A stretch of 64,000 bases of DNA. Origin: Reticulascus tulasneorum. Lineage: Eukaryota > Ascomycota > Sordariomycetes > Glomerellales > Reticulascaceae. Position numbers and translations under genes: made by a program. This document shows positions 23,677 to 35,100 of this stretch, piece by piece. Position 1 is the first letter of the stretch. Each line of letters starts with the position of its first letter. The notes under the pieces were generated by a model. That model saw only the letters and a program-made list of their open reading frames with translations, made no database searches and was not told the origin of the DNA. Location of the stretch: positions 1,612,001-1,676,000 of the forward strand of contig LSAX01000010.1 in NCBI GenBank assembly GCA_001557505.1, in the 5' to 3' direction.

Positions 23677-24485
23677 GAGTAACGAAACCGCCCGAGAACC
23701 AGGGATGGGATAATAGCAAAATAACTCTTGTCTTGCCCGACCGGACGCCGATGAGCAGGGTCAAAGCGGTTTGGCTGGTCCGGCAGGAAGGTCTCTTAGC
23801 CAGCTCGTGATGACATACCCACGGGGGCGGTTGCAAATTGACATGACACAAATGATATCAATCGGTCATGGAGATACCCATGCAGCCTGTCGAAATGGAG
23901 TTTGAAGGGAAGTTTGCCATATTTAACCGTATGGGTGCATTGTTCTTTAGGGAGGTTCCGCATGCCGTTTCCACTCGTCCAGTACCCACCGGGCCTGGTG
24001 GTGTAATTATACCGTTTCGACATTTGCTCGCATGGCGGTTCTCAATCCATCTTGCTACTCCAGCAGTCGTCAATTCTTTCCTTCATCCTCGAACGATTTA
24101 CGGATCTGCAGATCTTAGGTAGCTCTCCCTGAGGGGAATATTCTAGGCGAGGACGATCCGTTCTCCCCTCACCACGGTCTCTTGTAACAGATCTGATACG
24201 TGCAAGCCAAGTGTCGCCTCTTCCCCCTAGAACTTTTGTGCCGCACCACCCCCCTCATACCAACTCCAATACCGGCCGAGAATTAATTAATTGGCGCGCA
24301 CAGTCTACAGTGCAGCACGAATATAGACAACCATGACCCTGTTTGAAGCACTGGCCGGGGGCTTGATTATTCGCCCTGGCCGCCCCCCGACCCCAGACAA
24401 TTGTTTCCTCTTGTTGGCGGTCCAATCCACGCTGCAGACCCCAAACACTCGTGTGGAACCGTGAGTGTACCAAGTAGTCCGGGGA

Positions 24486-24491
24486 TATATA
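24486..24491 (+). promoter_or_regulatory. TATA-like element of the SET gene
   Basis: TATATA about 120 bp upstream of the ATG, a suitable distance for a core promoter. A short motif only. Confidence 0.3.
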
Positions 24492-24606
24492 CAATTGTAT
24501 GGTGGCCCGTTTTCCTAATATACCGCCGTTGGGACGACCTCACGACTCTCGATGGCTCCCACGCTCTTCTATCCTTGGCAAGCCTAACGATATCACTCAT
24601 TTCAAA

Positions 24607-26065
24607 ATGAAATCATTACTTCTTCTACCTCTGTGCGTTGCCTCAACACTGGCATTCGTAGACAAATCGAGACGGATGGACATTGGGCCAATCTGTCTAT
24701 CTTCACTACTAGACAGCCCTGGCTTGTCGGATTCCGTCTGTTCAAATGAGAGCATTTTATCGAAATACCAAGGAGAGTCAGTTCTTGGCCAAGGTCAAGA
24801 GGGAGCAGCCTGGACCTCAACAAAACCATGCTTTCGGAACAGCACCGTCGAGCGGGAGTTCTGCATATACCACAACAGCACCTTCGGCCATGGCCGCGGC
24901 GTCCTTTTCGTAACAGACGAAAAGAGGGCGGCACACCTTGCCAAGAACAAAGCATTCACGTCATCCGGGGTCTTGGAAGGCCGGAATCAAATGAGCAGCA
25001 AAGTCAAGGTGGTTCAGATCCCCGGCAAGGAGTACGGGTTGGTAGCGCAAGAAGTCATCTATCGCGGAGAGCCCATCATTCGAGAGACACCGTCCATTAT
25101 GGTGGATTACAACGCATATGAGGAGGTCCAGCGCCAGGACCTGCTCCAGCTGCAGAGCCTGGGGATAGACCAGCTATCCTACAGCCATCGGACTCGGTTC
25201 CTGAACATGTCCACTCACGGCGAAGAGCTGGAGCATTTCGAGAAGATCGAAAAGATCCTGTTTACCAATTCGTTCGATGTTGACGTGGAAGATGGTGAGG
25301 AGGAGGGCTTCTATGCCGTCTTCATTGAAAGTGAGTCCACCACTACGAAATCCCCGAGCTGGGTATGATGGAGAACTAACCTCGACGCAGCTGCACGGAT
25401 GAACCACGACTGCCGGCCCAACGTAGATTACTACTTTGACGCTACAACACTCACCCAACACGCTACGGCCATACGGGACATCCAGGCAGGGGAGGAACTG
25501 ACGGTCACTTACATCTAGTAAGCTCCCTCTCTCATCTGTTTCACCTCTGGAGCTAACTAACGCACCCAGTGGCATGAAGTCCCGCGCCGAACGCCTCGCA
25601 AAGCTAAAGAGCACTTGGGGCTTCCACTGTACCTGTCATACCTGCGCGGCCCCGGCCCCACAAACACTCGCCTCCGACGCCCGCATCACCCAGATCGATG
25701 CTCTCCGCCTGGAGCTCAACGACTACACGACCAAGAGCCGCGCGACGCCGCAGATGGCCGAGCTTGTCATCAGCCTGTACGAGCAGGAGCGCATGTACAG
25801 CATCCTCCACGAGGCGTACACTCTCGCCGCTATTGAGTGGAACGGCGTCGGCGAGCCGTGGACGGCGACCAAGTACGCGCGGCTGGCGATAGAGCACGGG
25901 CTGGCAGCGGCCGGGGGTACCAATAGCGATGTGGTGGCCATGCAGAACTTGGCTAAGGATCCGTGGGCTCACTGGACATGGATGCTGAGGACAAAGAAGA
26001 GGATGGGATGGGGACGGAGGCAAGTCGAGGAGGAGGAGGAAGACGACGACGATGATTCTGAATAA
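24607..26065 (+). CDS. SET-domain protein with N-terminal signal peptide
   Basis: Three exons, 24607-25330, 25391-25517 and 25570-26065, with GTGAGT/GCAG and GTAAGC/CCAG introns, give 448 residues. The first 16-17 residues (MKSLLLLPLCVASTLAF) look like a secretory signal peptide. A Cys-containing region with CIYHNSTFGHGRG follows. The SET domain starts near 134 (GLVAQEVIYRGEPIIRETP), has NHDCRPN at 246-252 (canonical NHSCxPN), GEELTVTYI before residue 284, and a post-SET CxCxxC (C304, C306, C309). The tail is helical and ends in about ten E/D residues. SET domains generally transfer methyl groups from S-adenosylmethionine to lysine. The fungal SET5-like group often carries such an N-terminus, and its substrates are unknown. 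A further in-frame ATG lies upstream, but the leader sequence and hydrophobic start favour 24607. Confidence 0.88.
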
Positions 26066-26374
26066 AAAGGCAAAGGAAACCCGGATGGAGTTTTTTGTGG
26101 CATGTACGTTTAGCATACCTGGGACTGGGCTGGTGGTTTACATGGGTTTCTGGTTTGGGAGTTAACGTGTGTAGTACTGAATCTGATGTTAAAAGGGAAT
26201 TTGACGCCTTCCCGAGCCAATCCCTCTGGTATCTATGCTTTAGAAGAGTGGCCTCCAAAAAGGCTGGTATCGTTGAATATGAGTCTGTCCCCCCTCGCCA
26301 TGTAAAATGCATGAAAACCCAACCGTCCCTAGATTCTCTGTGCCATTGCAACCATTGAACATAGGAAAGTGAAC
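26066..26374. other. Convergent 3' region
   Basis: Shared 3' flank of the SET gene (+) and the F-box-like gene (-), 309 bp. Nothing else seen. Confidence 0.5.
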
Positions 26375-27884
26375 TCAGAACGCCAGAGCAGGAATCTGTG
26401 GGGCCTTGCCATCCGTCTGCCACCCGTCAATCGTCACAATGTCCGTTGTAAGCTTCAGCCCAGCGTTCTTCTCCGCAACCTCGGTCCAGGCCTCGACCGT
26501 ACGTTCCCAAGGCTTGAACTCGAAAGTACTTATCCAAGTCACCGTGGCCGACGTCTTATCCACTTCGTACTCGAGCTGGTGCTTCCCAGCCCACATCATC
26601 GGACGCTGGCTGATGACCATACGTCTCAGTTTCGGCATGTTATATGCCAGTCGTGCAGCGCCTAGGGAGATGTTCTGCCGAAAATCGACGGTGTCACTGT
26701 GCTCGTTGATATCATCTCCCTGCTTGTACCACTCCGTGTTGAAGCATATGGATCCATACGAGAGGATGATGGTCTCCAGACGCTCGAACCTGGGAATGTC
26801 TGGATTTGGTATGAAAGGTTCCTTATCTTCCTGATCCCTGGGCCAAACGGGTCGTAAGAATTCCCGTATCCGTACAAGGTTTTGCACGTTCAAGTGTTTC
26901 AGCTGAGCAGCAAAAGTACGGAGCTGATGGCATAGCTTCTCGCCGCTGTTACCTTCTGAGAGTTGCTCATGGGGTAGCTGCCGCCACGAAGATAGGGTAT
27001 TAGCCGAAATCGTGAGGCTCTCAATGGTCGGTGGCCAACGCCTCGTAAGCTCGCCAAGTTCTGGAGCAAGGGGGACAAAGTAAGCCATCTCTACTTCTCA
27101 TAGGTTTAGTGATACAAGGCAGGTCTTGCACGAAAAGTGTTGGGGACTTACGATCAAAGATGGTCCTTCGCATGTTTCTGCGGCGTTCCTTGATGATGTC
27201 GAAGGACACCGTCTGCAAACGTGGCAGCTTTGCGACGATGTCCGAGTAGGCGGCAGGCATAATAGCTCGTCGATTCAGAGGGCATGTCTCGAATGAGGTT
27301 ATTGCATGCACCGGAAGTAGCATATCCGTCCGTTTTAGCTCGTCGTCCTGTCCGATGAAGTCGATGTAAGAGTCGGCGAATCGCTTCTCGCCGATATCTT
27401 GTACATTCCAACGACGGCGTTGCCAGAGTCCATATGAAGCATTTCTGAGGTCACTCATTGAGGAAATACTGAAGAGGAGAGTTATGCCTCCTCTGAAAAC
27501 CTCATCGTCGTTCCAATTGTTCAACGTCGCAAAGAGAGTCTGGAAGCTCCGAGTGAATATGGTATTGTTGGCCACTTTGTCCAGCCAGCCCTCCTTTTCT
27601 TCACATGGGTCATTGAAGTATGTGGGCAAGTCAACGTGTAGGTGTATTCGCCTCACACAGCCACGTCTTGTGTTCCTCACAAACGCATCAAAGTTGGATA
27701 GTCGCTCAAAGGTAAGGCGAAGCTCGGAGAAGGTATGCCTTTCGATTAGTGCCTGCCACTCACGGCAGACGGAAGCATAGGGAGCGAGGCTTTCGGGGGG
27801 CTCGTCATCGCATTTCCAGAAATCAACCAGTCTCAGAATTATAGCTGCACGCACTTCGGGAGGTAGCTTGTCAAGCTTCGCCAT
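26375..27884 (-). CDS. F-box-like / DUF6546-type fungal protein
   Basis: Two exons, 27884-27152 and 27090-26375, give 482 residues. The intron has a GTAAGT donor at 27151 and a GTAG acceptor, and reads TIFDQMAYFVPL across the junction. The N-terminus LDKLPPEVRAAIILRLVDFW..ASVCREWQALIERHTFSELRL is an F-box-like helical module. It is followed by LRR-like segments (LPRLQTVSFDI, IESLTISANTL, LKHLNVQNL, LETIILSYGS, LRRMVISQRPMMW) and a C-terminal WTEVAEKNAGL region resembling fungal DUF6546. F-box proteins usually recruit substrates to SCF ubiquitin ligases, but fungal expansions are mostly uncharacterised. The frame extends upstream to 27938 only through a TTG, so the ATG at 27884 is used. Divergent from the Ybp1-like gene. 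Confidence 0.8.
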
Positions 27885-28382
27885 GCTCCTTGCCTCGGGT
27901 AGAATGGACGATGGTTTGGATCGAAGAGCCTTTTGCAATCTAGCGAAGAGCCATTGTTAAAATGGAAAGACCGAGACTTGGGGCAATCTTACTAACAGCA
28001 GGTTACCACAGATCCGGTTGAAAGAGTACCGGCCACCCGGATCAGTGGTCTTCAGCCGTGATCGGCGACTTCGTCCACCAAGATAAATGTGCAAGTGCTT
28101 TCACAGGATCAGTGTGAGCAAATGCAATGCAGCTTGCAAGTTAGCCAGACCGAGGAGAGGATAATAATGAGAGGAGCGAGCGGTGGGTTTGCAACTGCCA
28201 GCTCGACAGCGGACGTTGGGGAGTAGCCAGGTGAGGTTGGGTTGGGTGCAGCCTCACGGTCCTGAGGATCACTCCGGCCTGGGTTCGGTGAGGATTCCCA
28301 GGGCAAGGGTGCTGTGGCTTCGCTGCACGACCCCTGCTAATGCGTAAGTTAGTGGACAACCTAAGGGCAACTAAGGCCCATT

Positions 28383-28394
28383 CCACTGCAGTGG
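28383..28394. repeat. 12-bp palindrome CCACTGCAGTGG
   Basis: A perfect 12-bp palindrome whose right half continues as GCAGTGGGC, the terminal motif of the element at 28543-28656. It may be a fragment of a related element or a binding site. Confidence 0.6.
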
Positions 28395-28542
28395 GCTGCG
28401 TGATCTAGCCTTGCCCAAACACGAGGTCGGCAGAACTCATCTGTAGCTTATTAAGCTTAACAGGATTCATGGGAGCAAACTAGGAACTGGGATGCATTGT
28501 GGATGAGGTTTCGCATTTCTCCTCCATCTTCATTTTGTCGTA

Positions 28543-28656
28543 TGCAGTGGGCCTCGCACTCATAATTCATATATCTCCAAGGTTCTGGGGTTGGATTCTG
28601 ACTACGCAGCCTCCCAGGTTTCAGCGGGGTCACTGAGTGAGGGGCCACCCACTGCA
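28543..28656. mobile_element. Candidate MITE: 114 bp with inverted ends and TA duplication
   Basis: The left end TGCAGTGGG and right end CCCACTGCA are perfect inverted repeats flanked on both sides by TA (28541-28542 and 28657-28658). Similarity between the ends continues inward with gaps (CCTCGCACTCA on the left against the inverted CCCTCACTCA on the right). There is no coding capacity. TA target duplication is the mark of Tc1/mariner-type elements, and several fungal elements of that group start CAGTGGG. Without other copies in hand this stays a candidate. Confidence 0.45.
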
Positions 28657-28914
28657 TACCTATTATTCCATAATTAGTCTAGTGGGACTGGACCCATCTC
28701 GTTCGATACGATAAGAGCGGGGTTGTTCTGATTGTGGCCCGGGCGTTTCAATTCCCCACCAGGCATCTAGGCGCCTATGACGAAGGCTTAGATCTTTTTG
28801 GTGTGCGTGAGGCTGTCTTCCTGCCAACTTGTTTTCTTCACCCAACGGCTCCAAGGAAAACATGACCCTGTCACCACAATAAGAGTAAATAATCGACAGA
28901 AACGAAACCAAATA

Positions 28915-30762
28915 ATGGCCGAGACCTCGAAGGCCGTTCAGGCTTTGAAAGAATCACGGCCGCCGGCAACCGACACATTCACCTACCTAACGATCATCGG
29001 GGAGTTCCTCTCCCCTGAAGTACTCCCAGCGCTGCACGAGATCCTCCAAGATGCACAGATCACACAAGATATAGGTTGGGACTTGGTGGAGATGTTGGTT
29101 CCATTACAAGGAAGCGAACAATGTCTGGAAACTATAGCCCAACTGGGGAACCCGCGGGAAGTCATTCTCAAGGTTCTCGAAGTCCTGGAACAGACAATGG
29201 ACGCAGCAGATGAAGACGAAGATGCAGAGACGACTACCAAGTTCATTACTCTAGTGGGAATGCTGGGAATATTGCACAAGCGACTGAAGGTCAAGGTTCC
29301 GTCTCGGTTTGTCCATACAACTCTCCAGACGGTCTACCACGCCTACCGACCTCAAAATCCCGAGATGACGGCAGCTATCATTGCTCTAGTCCGTTCTCTC
29401 TCCGGAGAAAAGAGACCAATCCTGCCAACACGGAAATCAAGCACAAAGTTGGATGGACCATTCCTTGATAGTGACCCGAAGAAGAATGCCCCAGATCCTG
29501 AGGCAGAGCAGTCCGAGCAGCCGGATCCCGTTGAGCCAGCCATGATCAAGAGATTGCTCCAATCGTTTATTACGTGCGTCATCGAAGCATATGCCAACTG
29601 CACCAACATGGGGTGGGCGCCCAGACTCTTGGAGTTCTACAACCCCGACCGCGTGATACCAAAGAAGAGCATGCTGAGGGCCTTCAAAGAGGACGAGACC
29701 CTACTGGGTCGAGATGCGCTGGTTGGCCAGTTAGTGGTACGGGCTTACATGCCAACATTTGACGGAGTGCGCTGCTAACGATAACCTTAGGCTATCGCCG
29801 GAGACCTGGGCATATCAGAAGTCTCTTCGCTGTCACTGAAGGAGATATTCGAGGGTCCAATAGTCACAAATCCTCTCGCGATTGAGCTCGATTCCCAGCG
29901 GCCAGACGCGATCAAGCTGTCGACTGGCGGTGTCTGGTGTCTCGCAGCCTATTGGCTCTTCGCATCTGAAGTCTTTGACGCCGACTTCGACCAAATCGAA
30001 ATGACCATCTTTCCCGACCATTTCAACCTTCTCAAGCGCTTCTTGGATACCAAAGATCCACAGAGCCAGATCATGAATAATCCCGGCACGACTGAGGCAC
30101 TCTTGGTGATGGGTCTTTGGCTAGACAACTGCAAACGGATATATGTGACTGACACAGGCGCCGGAGATTTTATGCCATACCATCACCTTCTGACCCTTAT
30201 ATCCGTCTTCCACCCGTCTATTCAAGTGCGAAATGTGGCCACGACACTTGCTGGGTTAATCCTTCACGCCGATCCGGATGCAGAAAACAGGCTGAAGATT
30301 CTTGAAGACCTGCTCGAGAACTGCATATTCTCATCTCTGCAGGCTTGTTCAGTCACCTGGCTACGGGAAGAGCTAATCATTGCGCAAAAGAGCAAGCATG
30401 CCAACCAATTCTCCGGCCCGGAAGCCATTGAATCACTCCAATACTCGCTCTTCCCTAACCTCGTTTCCCTGAAAGATGAGAAGCCAGCCGCTGTCTGGGA
30501 GTATTGGGTACAAAACTACCCATTCCACCTCCAGGTCGCAAATTTCGCATACTTTCTGTTCGCCGGGAGCGACTTCAAGCATTTGGTACCAGCTGGAATG
30601 GGATCGGCGGTTGAGGAGCGGTATGTAGAACCATTGCTGCACGTCGCGAAGGTGTTGCGGGAGGGCATTGAGAAGAAAGAGATTGATGGACAAGGCATGG
30701 AGGGCGAGGTTATCACACAGCTTGATATCTTGACTCTTAGACTACAGAGTTTACCATTGTAG
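28915..30762 (+). CDS. YAP1-binding protein (Ybp1/Ybp2) homologue, DUF1760/Alf4-glomulin-like
   Basis: Two exons, 28915-29736 and 29791-30762, join across a 54-nt intron (GTACGG/CTTAG) in phase 0, giving 597 residues. The protein is an all-helical repeat protein with no signal or membrane segment. It has an acidic patch (DAADEDEDAE) near residue 100 and a charged, P-rich linker near 190-210. The sequence fits the fungal YAP-binding/DUF1760 family. Yeast Ybp1 is needed for peroxide activation of the transcription factor Yap1 by Hyr1/Gpx3, and Ybp2 acts at kinetochores, so the role here is probably stress signalling in cytoplasm or nucleus. An in-frame ATG at 28798 would add 39 residues of UTR-like composition, so 28915 is preferred. 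Confidence 0.8.
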
Positions 30763-32179
30763 TTCAGGAGCTTTGGGGCCGAGTTACGCCAGAAACCCCG
30801 AGTACATTTGTTGGAGGCGGCCCTGACAGCTGCAGCCAATTTGGGGTTGGGGAAGATGATCGCCGATTTAGCGCAGATCTGGTATCTTGGTGTGTGGCTT
30901 GCGCACCCCACACGCTGCCATCAGGCCACCAAGCCACAGAGAGCGTAAGGCTTGTGAGGCAAATGGAGGGGGGATTCACGACTTTCATGATTTATGAAGG
31001 CAAGGTATTCGCACAGAATTTGGAGGGTTGCTAGTTGTAGCTGTAAGGTCTTTGCGTGGTTGCATCTGAGTCTGTGCCCTGGAACAGAACGGTACATGAT
31101 GGGTTGTCAGGCTAACTGATGGACTCTGTATTCAAATGCAAAGATGGAAGAACCAGATGACCATGTTTGCCTTTGGCTCCCTGAGTTACCCTCCCATGTG
31201 GGCCAATGTCGATGCCCGCCCCGCCGCCACTGACAAGTATTGGCGACGAGTGCTGGCTGGGGCATGGGTCGCACAGTTTCGAGCAACCTGTTCTTGCTGG
31301 AGCTTAATCAAATACCCTAGCGTAGTTTTGCCGCTGGCTCCTTGGCTTTGCGTGCTTCAAGGGTGCTACATACCTCCTTCATAAAGATGCAATGACGGCT
31401 TGAAGAGCCAAGCGATGTGTTGGCAGTCGCACCTTGGGGGAGCAGTTCTGCCGCAAACTCTACTGAAACCAAAGAAAACGAGCTCCACTGGTTATATCCG
31501 TCGAGGGGTTAAGTTGTCACTTTCTGCAGGTGATCTTATCCTCGTGCTGTTCCTGGACAACATAGGCCAACGACTTGGTGATAAAAGACGCAATAGGTTA
31601 ATGGACTTTGGCTGCAACGCTAAGATATAATATGTAGGTAGCATTACGGGACAATGACTCCGGGACCCAGGGCACACGTTGGGAGGGGCGCCAAAATAAT
31701 GCAGCGCCTCGCACAGACGAGCCGGGGGTGGCTTTGGTGATGTAAACGGATTTACAGGGGGGGCTGATTAACGGATCAGCCATTTTCGGGTAGTGATGTC
31801 ATCGCCTAGCATCGATGGGAAATTTGGCCCAATATCGTGACCTTATTACCACCTACTAAGTTCTAAAGCCTTGCTTTGAGGCGAAACGTAGCCCGTTGAT
31901 ACGTCCGTCTGGCTCCTGTACCTGATAATTATTTCCTGTACCTTTCGCAATCCTTCACACTCACCACGAACCAGCTGCCACGACCGCGTCCGACGAGCAA
32001 ACGAGCACGATACAATGACTCAGTGACGATCTGGACCTTATCTTGCCTCATTCCCTACCAATCTTCACACCAAGAACCATTTATCATTTGACAACAACGA
32101 AGACAGAATCCAGCGCCGTACGCGATAGCAATCATCTTGCGCCTCTCGCAGCTTGACACTGCTACGGCGAGACTCGAAA
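30763..32179. other. Intergenic region with the leader of the glycosyltransferase gene
   Basis: 3' flank of the Ybp1-like gene and promoter of the next gene. About 31900-32179 is C/A/T-rich and leader-like. No coding sequence or repeat recognised. Confidence 0.5.
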
Positions 32180-35100
32180 ATGCCTGCATTGGGGATAGAA
32201 ACAAGTCCACCTATGGATGCCACTCCGCCGCAGCTGGAAAGACAAGAGTTTCATTTCGAAGACGCTGTTCGAGATGGACATCCCGCGGGTATTGTTGTAA
32301 AGGACAAGGACGACCATATCGTCTTCCCCAGCTACGTGCCGCCAGAGATAAATTCGCCCACAAGCCCTCAACACGCCGAGCCCCCCAAGGATTTGGCACC
32401 ACCAAGCCCGGACGCGAAACCCAAGAAAGCATTATCAGACCCGGCAGCGTTACAAGGCCCGAAGCAGCCAAAGTTAGATATTGGCGCAAAGCGGCCATCG
32501 GTATCGAAACAGTGGAGGACCGATCTTCCCAGCCGAGCCCCAGGCACAAGAGTCGCGACTATACCGGCAGGGCTAAAGCGGGCTGGCACGTCGTATCTAG
32601 ACAAAGCGCTGTGGAAACATCACGACGAAGACGACGATTCCTCGTCCGAGAGTTCGTCATCTGATGAAGATGATCCGAGACAGACCCAAGACAAGAAGGA
32701 GGCCAAGGCGAGAGCACAGGCGAAGGAAAAGAGAAGAAGAGAGATTGAAGAGCAATGTCGCCGATTCCGTGTGGGAAACGACAACTACAAAACCAGTGGC
32801 AAAGTGAAGAAGGATGGCCGCCTGCGTATCTCGGTAAAAGAAACAGCAAATACAGGCTATTTGGCTAAGGCACTAGGCGCAGCTTCAAAGAGAGTTGGTC
32901 CACTGCGACCTGCTGGAGAAGATACTGAAAGGCCTACTGGATCTCGGCTATCCTCCGGAACGACCACCATTGACAACATATCGAGACCCCGCCTCAATAT
33001 CGTCATTATGGTGATCGGATCGCGAGGAGACGCACAGCCATTCTTGAAGTTGGGAAAGATTCTCAAGGAAGAATATGGGCACCGAGTTCGTATCGCAACG
33101 CACCCGGCTTTCCGCGACTTCGTCGAGAAAGACTCGGGGCTGGAATTCTTCTCAGTCGGAGGCGACCCCTCTGAACTGATGGCTTTCATGGTCAAGAATC
33201 CAGGCATGATACCTACCCTCGAGGCAGTCAAGGCTGGGGATATCGGGCGACGGAGAGCGGCCATGGCAGAGATGTTCGAAGGGTTTTGGAGGGCTTGCAT
33301 CAACGCGACGGATGACGAAAAGGATATCAGGAATGTTAAGATGATGGGCGACAGGGATCCCTTCGTCGCCGATGCCATCATTGCCAATCCACCCAGTTTT
33401 GCCCACATCCATTGCGCGGAGGCTCTGGGAATCCCCCTACATCTTATGTTTACCTTTCCATACACACCAACCCAAGCATTCCCTCATCCGCTGGCGAGCA
33501 TCAAGAAGTCAAATGTCGACCCGGGCTACACAAACTTTATCTCCTATCCTCTGGTAGAGATGATGGTGTGGCAAGGCTTGGGAGATTTGGTCAACGACTT
33601 CCGGGTCAAGACTCTGGGCCTCGATCCCGTGTCGACACTTTGGGCTCCTGGTGCTACTTACCGGCTCCACGTACCTTTCACTTATATGTGGAGCCCAGGC
33701 CTGGTTCCCAAGCCCGAGGATTGGGGTGACGAGATTGATATCTCAGGGTTCGTGTTTCTCGACTTAGCATCCACATTCAATCCTCCAAGCGAGTTGGAGC
33801 AATTCCTTGCTGCAGGGGAAGCACCCATCTACCTCGGCTTCGGCTCTATCGTAGTGGACGATGCGGACAGATTCACCCAGATGATATTCGACGCTGTGAA
33901 GTTGGCTGGAGTGCGAGCACTTGTGTCTAAAGGATGGGGCGGGCTTGGGAACGAAAACATCCCGGACAATATTTACATGCTCGAGAACACGCCGCATGAC
34001 TGGCTCTTCCCCAAGGTCCAAGCTTGTGTCATCCACGGAGGCGCTGGCACCACAGCCATTGCGCTGAAGTGCGGCAAGCCGACGATGATAGTTCCCTTTT
34101 TTGGCGACCAACACTTCTGGGGCAGTATGGTCAGCAGCGCAGGCGCTGGTCCCGAGCCGGTGCCTTACAAGATGCTAACAGCAGAGAACCTCGCTGAAGG
34201 CATCAAATTCTGCCTTACTGAAGAGGCGAAAGAGGGAGCTGGCAAGATTGCAAAGAACATCGAACTGGAAGGTGATGGGGCACAGAACGCTGTGGACTCG
34301 TTTCATCACCACCTAAATCTTCAAGGAGAGCAATCCATGCGCTGTTCCATCTTAGAAGACCAAGTCGCTGTTTGGAAACTGAAGAACACCAACGTCAAGC
34401 TCAGTGCATTGGCAGCCGATGTCATTGTTGAGCAGGGCCAGATCCCATGGAGAAAGCTGCGTCTAATTCGACACATGGAATGGAACGACTTTGAAGGCCC
34501 GGGCGAGCCGTTGACAGGGGTGGCAGGGTCAATTGCTGGTACCGTGGGCAACGTCTTTGGTGGCATCGGCAGCGTACCATACCGTCTTGCGAAGACTTCA
34601 CAGAAAAGGAAGGAGAAGAAAGAGAAAAAGAGGAAAGCACGAGAGTCTCGGCGAGCTGGTAAAGCCAAGGACGCCGTTCCTGACGGAGATCTTCACCAGC
34701 ACGTGGAGACTAAAAATGAAACTCCTAAAGAGGCTAAAAGCACCACCGACAAGAGTAGTGAGGGAGGCACGAAGGAAGATCGTGCCAACGGAACTGCTTC
34801 GTCTAGTCGGCCCACACAAGACGAGCGTCGGGATACGATGACGTCCATTCAGACAGCCTCTACAGTTGAAGGTCCCGTCGAAGACTATGCCGAGGATATT
34901 ACATCCGGGGTTAGCAAGTCTGCACATGCCTTGGCCCGCGCCCCCGTGGATCTATCTCTTGCACTGGCTCAGGGGTTCCACAATGCTCCTCGACTGTACG
35001 GCGACGATACCGTTCGTCGACCACCACGTGTGACCGGCATCCGCTCTGGTCTGAAGGCGGCCCGTTTTGAATTCGTTTACGGCATTTATGACGGGACCAC

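Larger units (their letters stand above)
22933..24606. other. Intergenic region, no gene seen
   Basis: Includes the sulfatase 3' flank, a short CCCGTTT-type tandem repeat (23647-23676) and the promoter of the SET gene. No supportable coding sequence. Confidence 0.5.
27885..28914. other. Divergent promoter region with an inverted-repeat insertion
   Basis: It lies between the F-box-like gene (-) and the Ybp1-like gene (+). It contains a candidate MITE (28543-28656) and a 12-bp palindrome with the same core motif (28383-28394). No coding sequence. Confidence 0.55.

Noticed and set aside
32153..32179. Extending the glycosyltransferase start upstream
   Set aside because: The frame there opens with TTG. 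The first ATG is at 32180.
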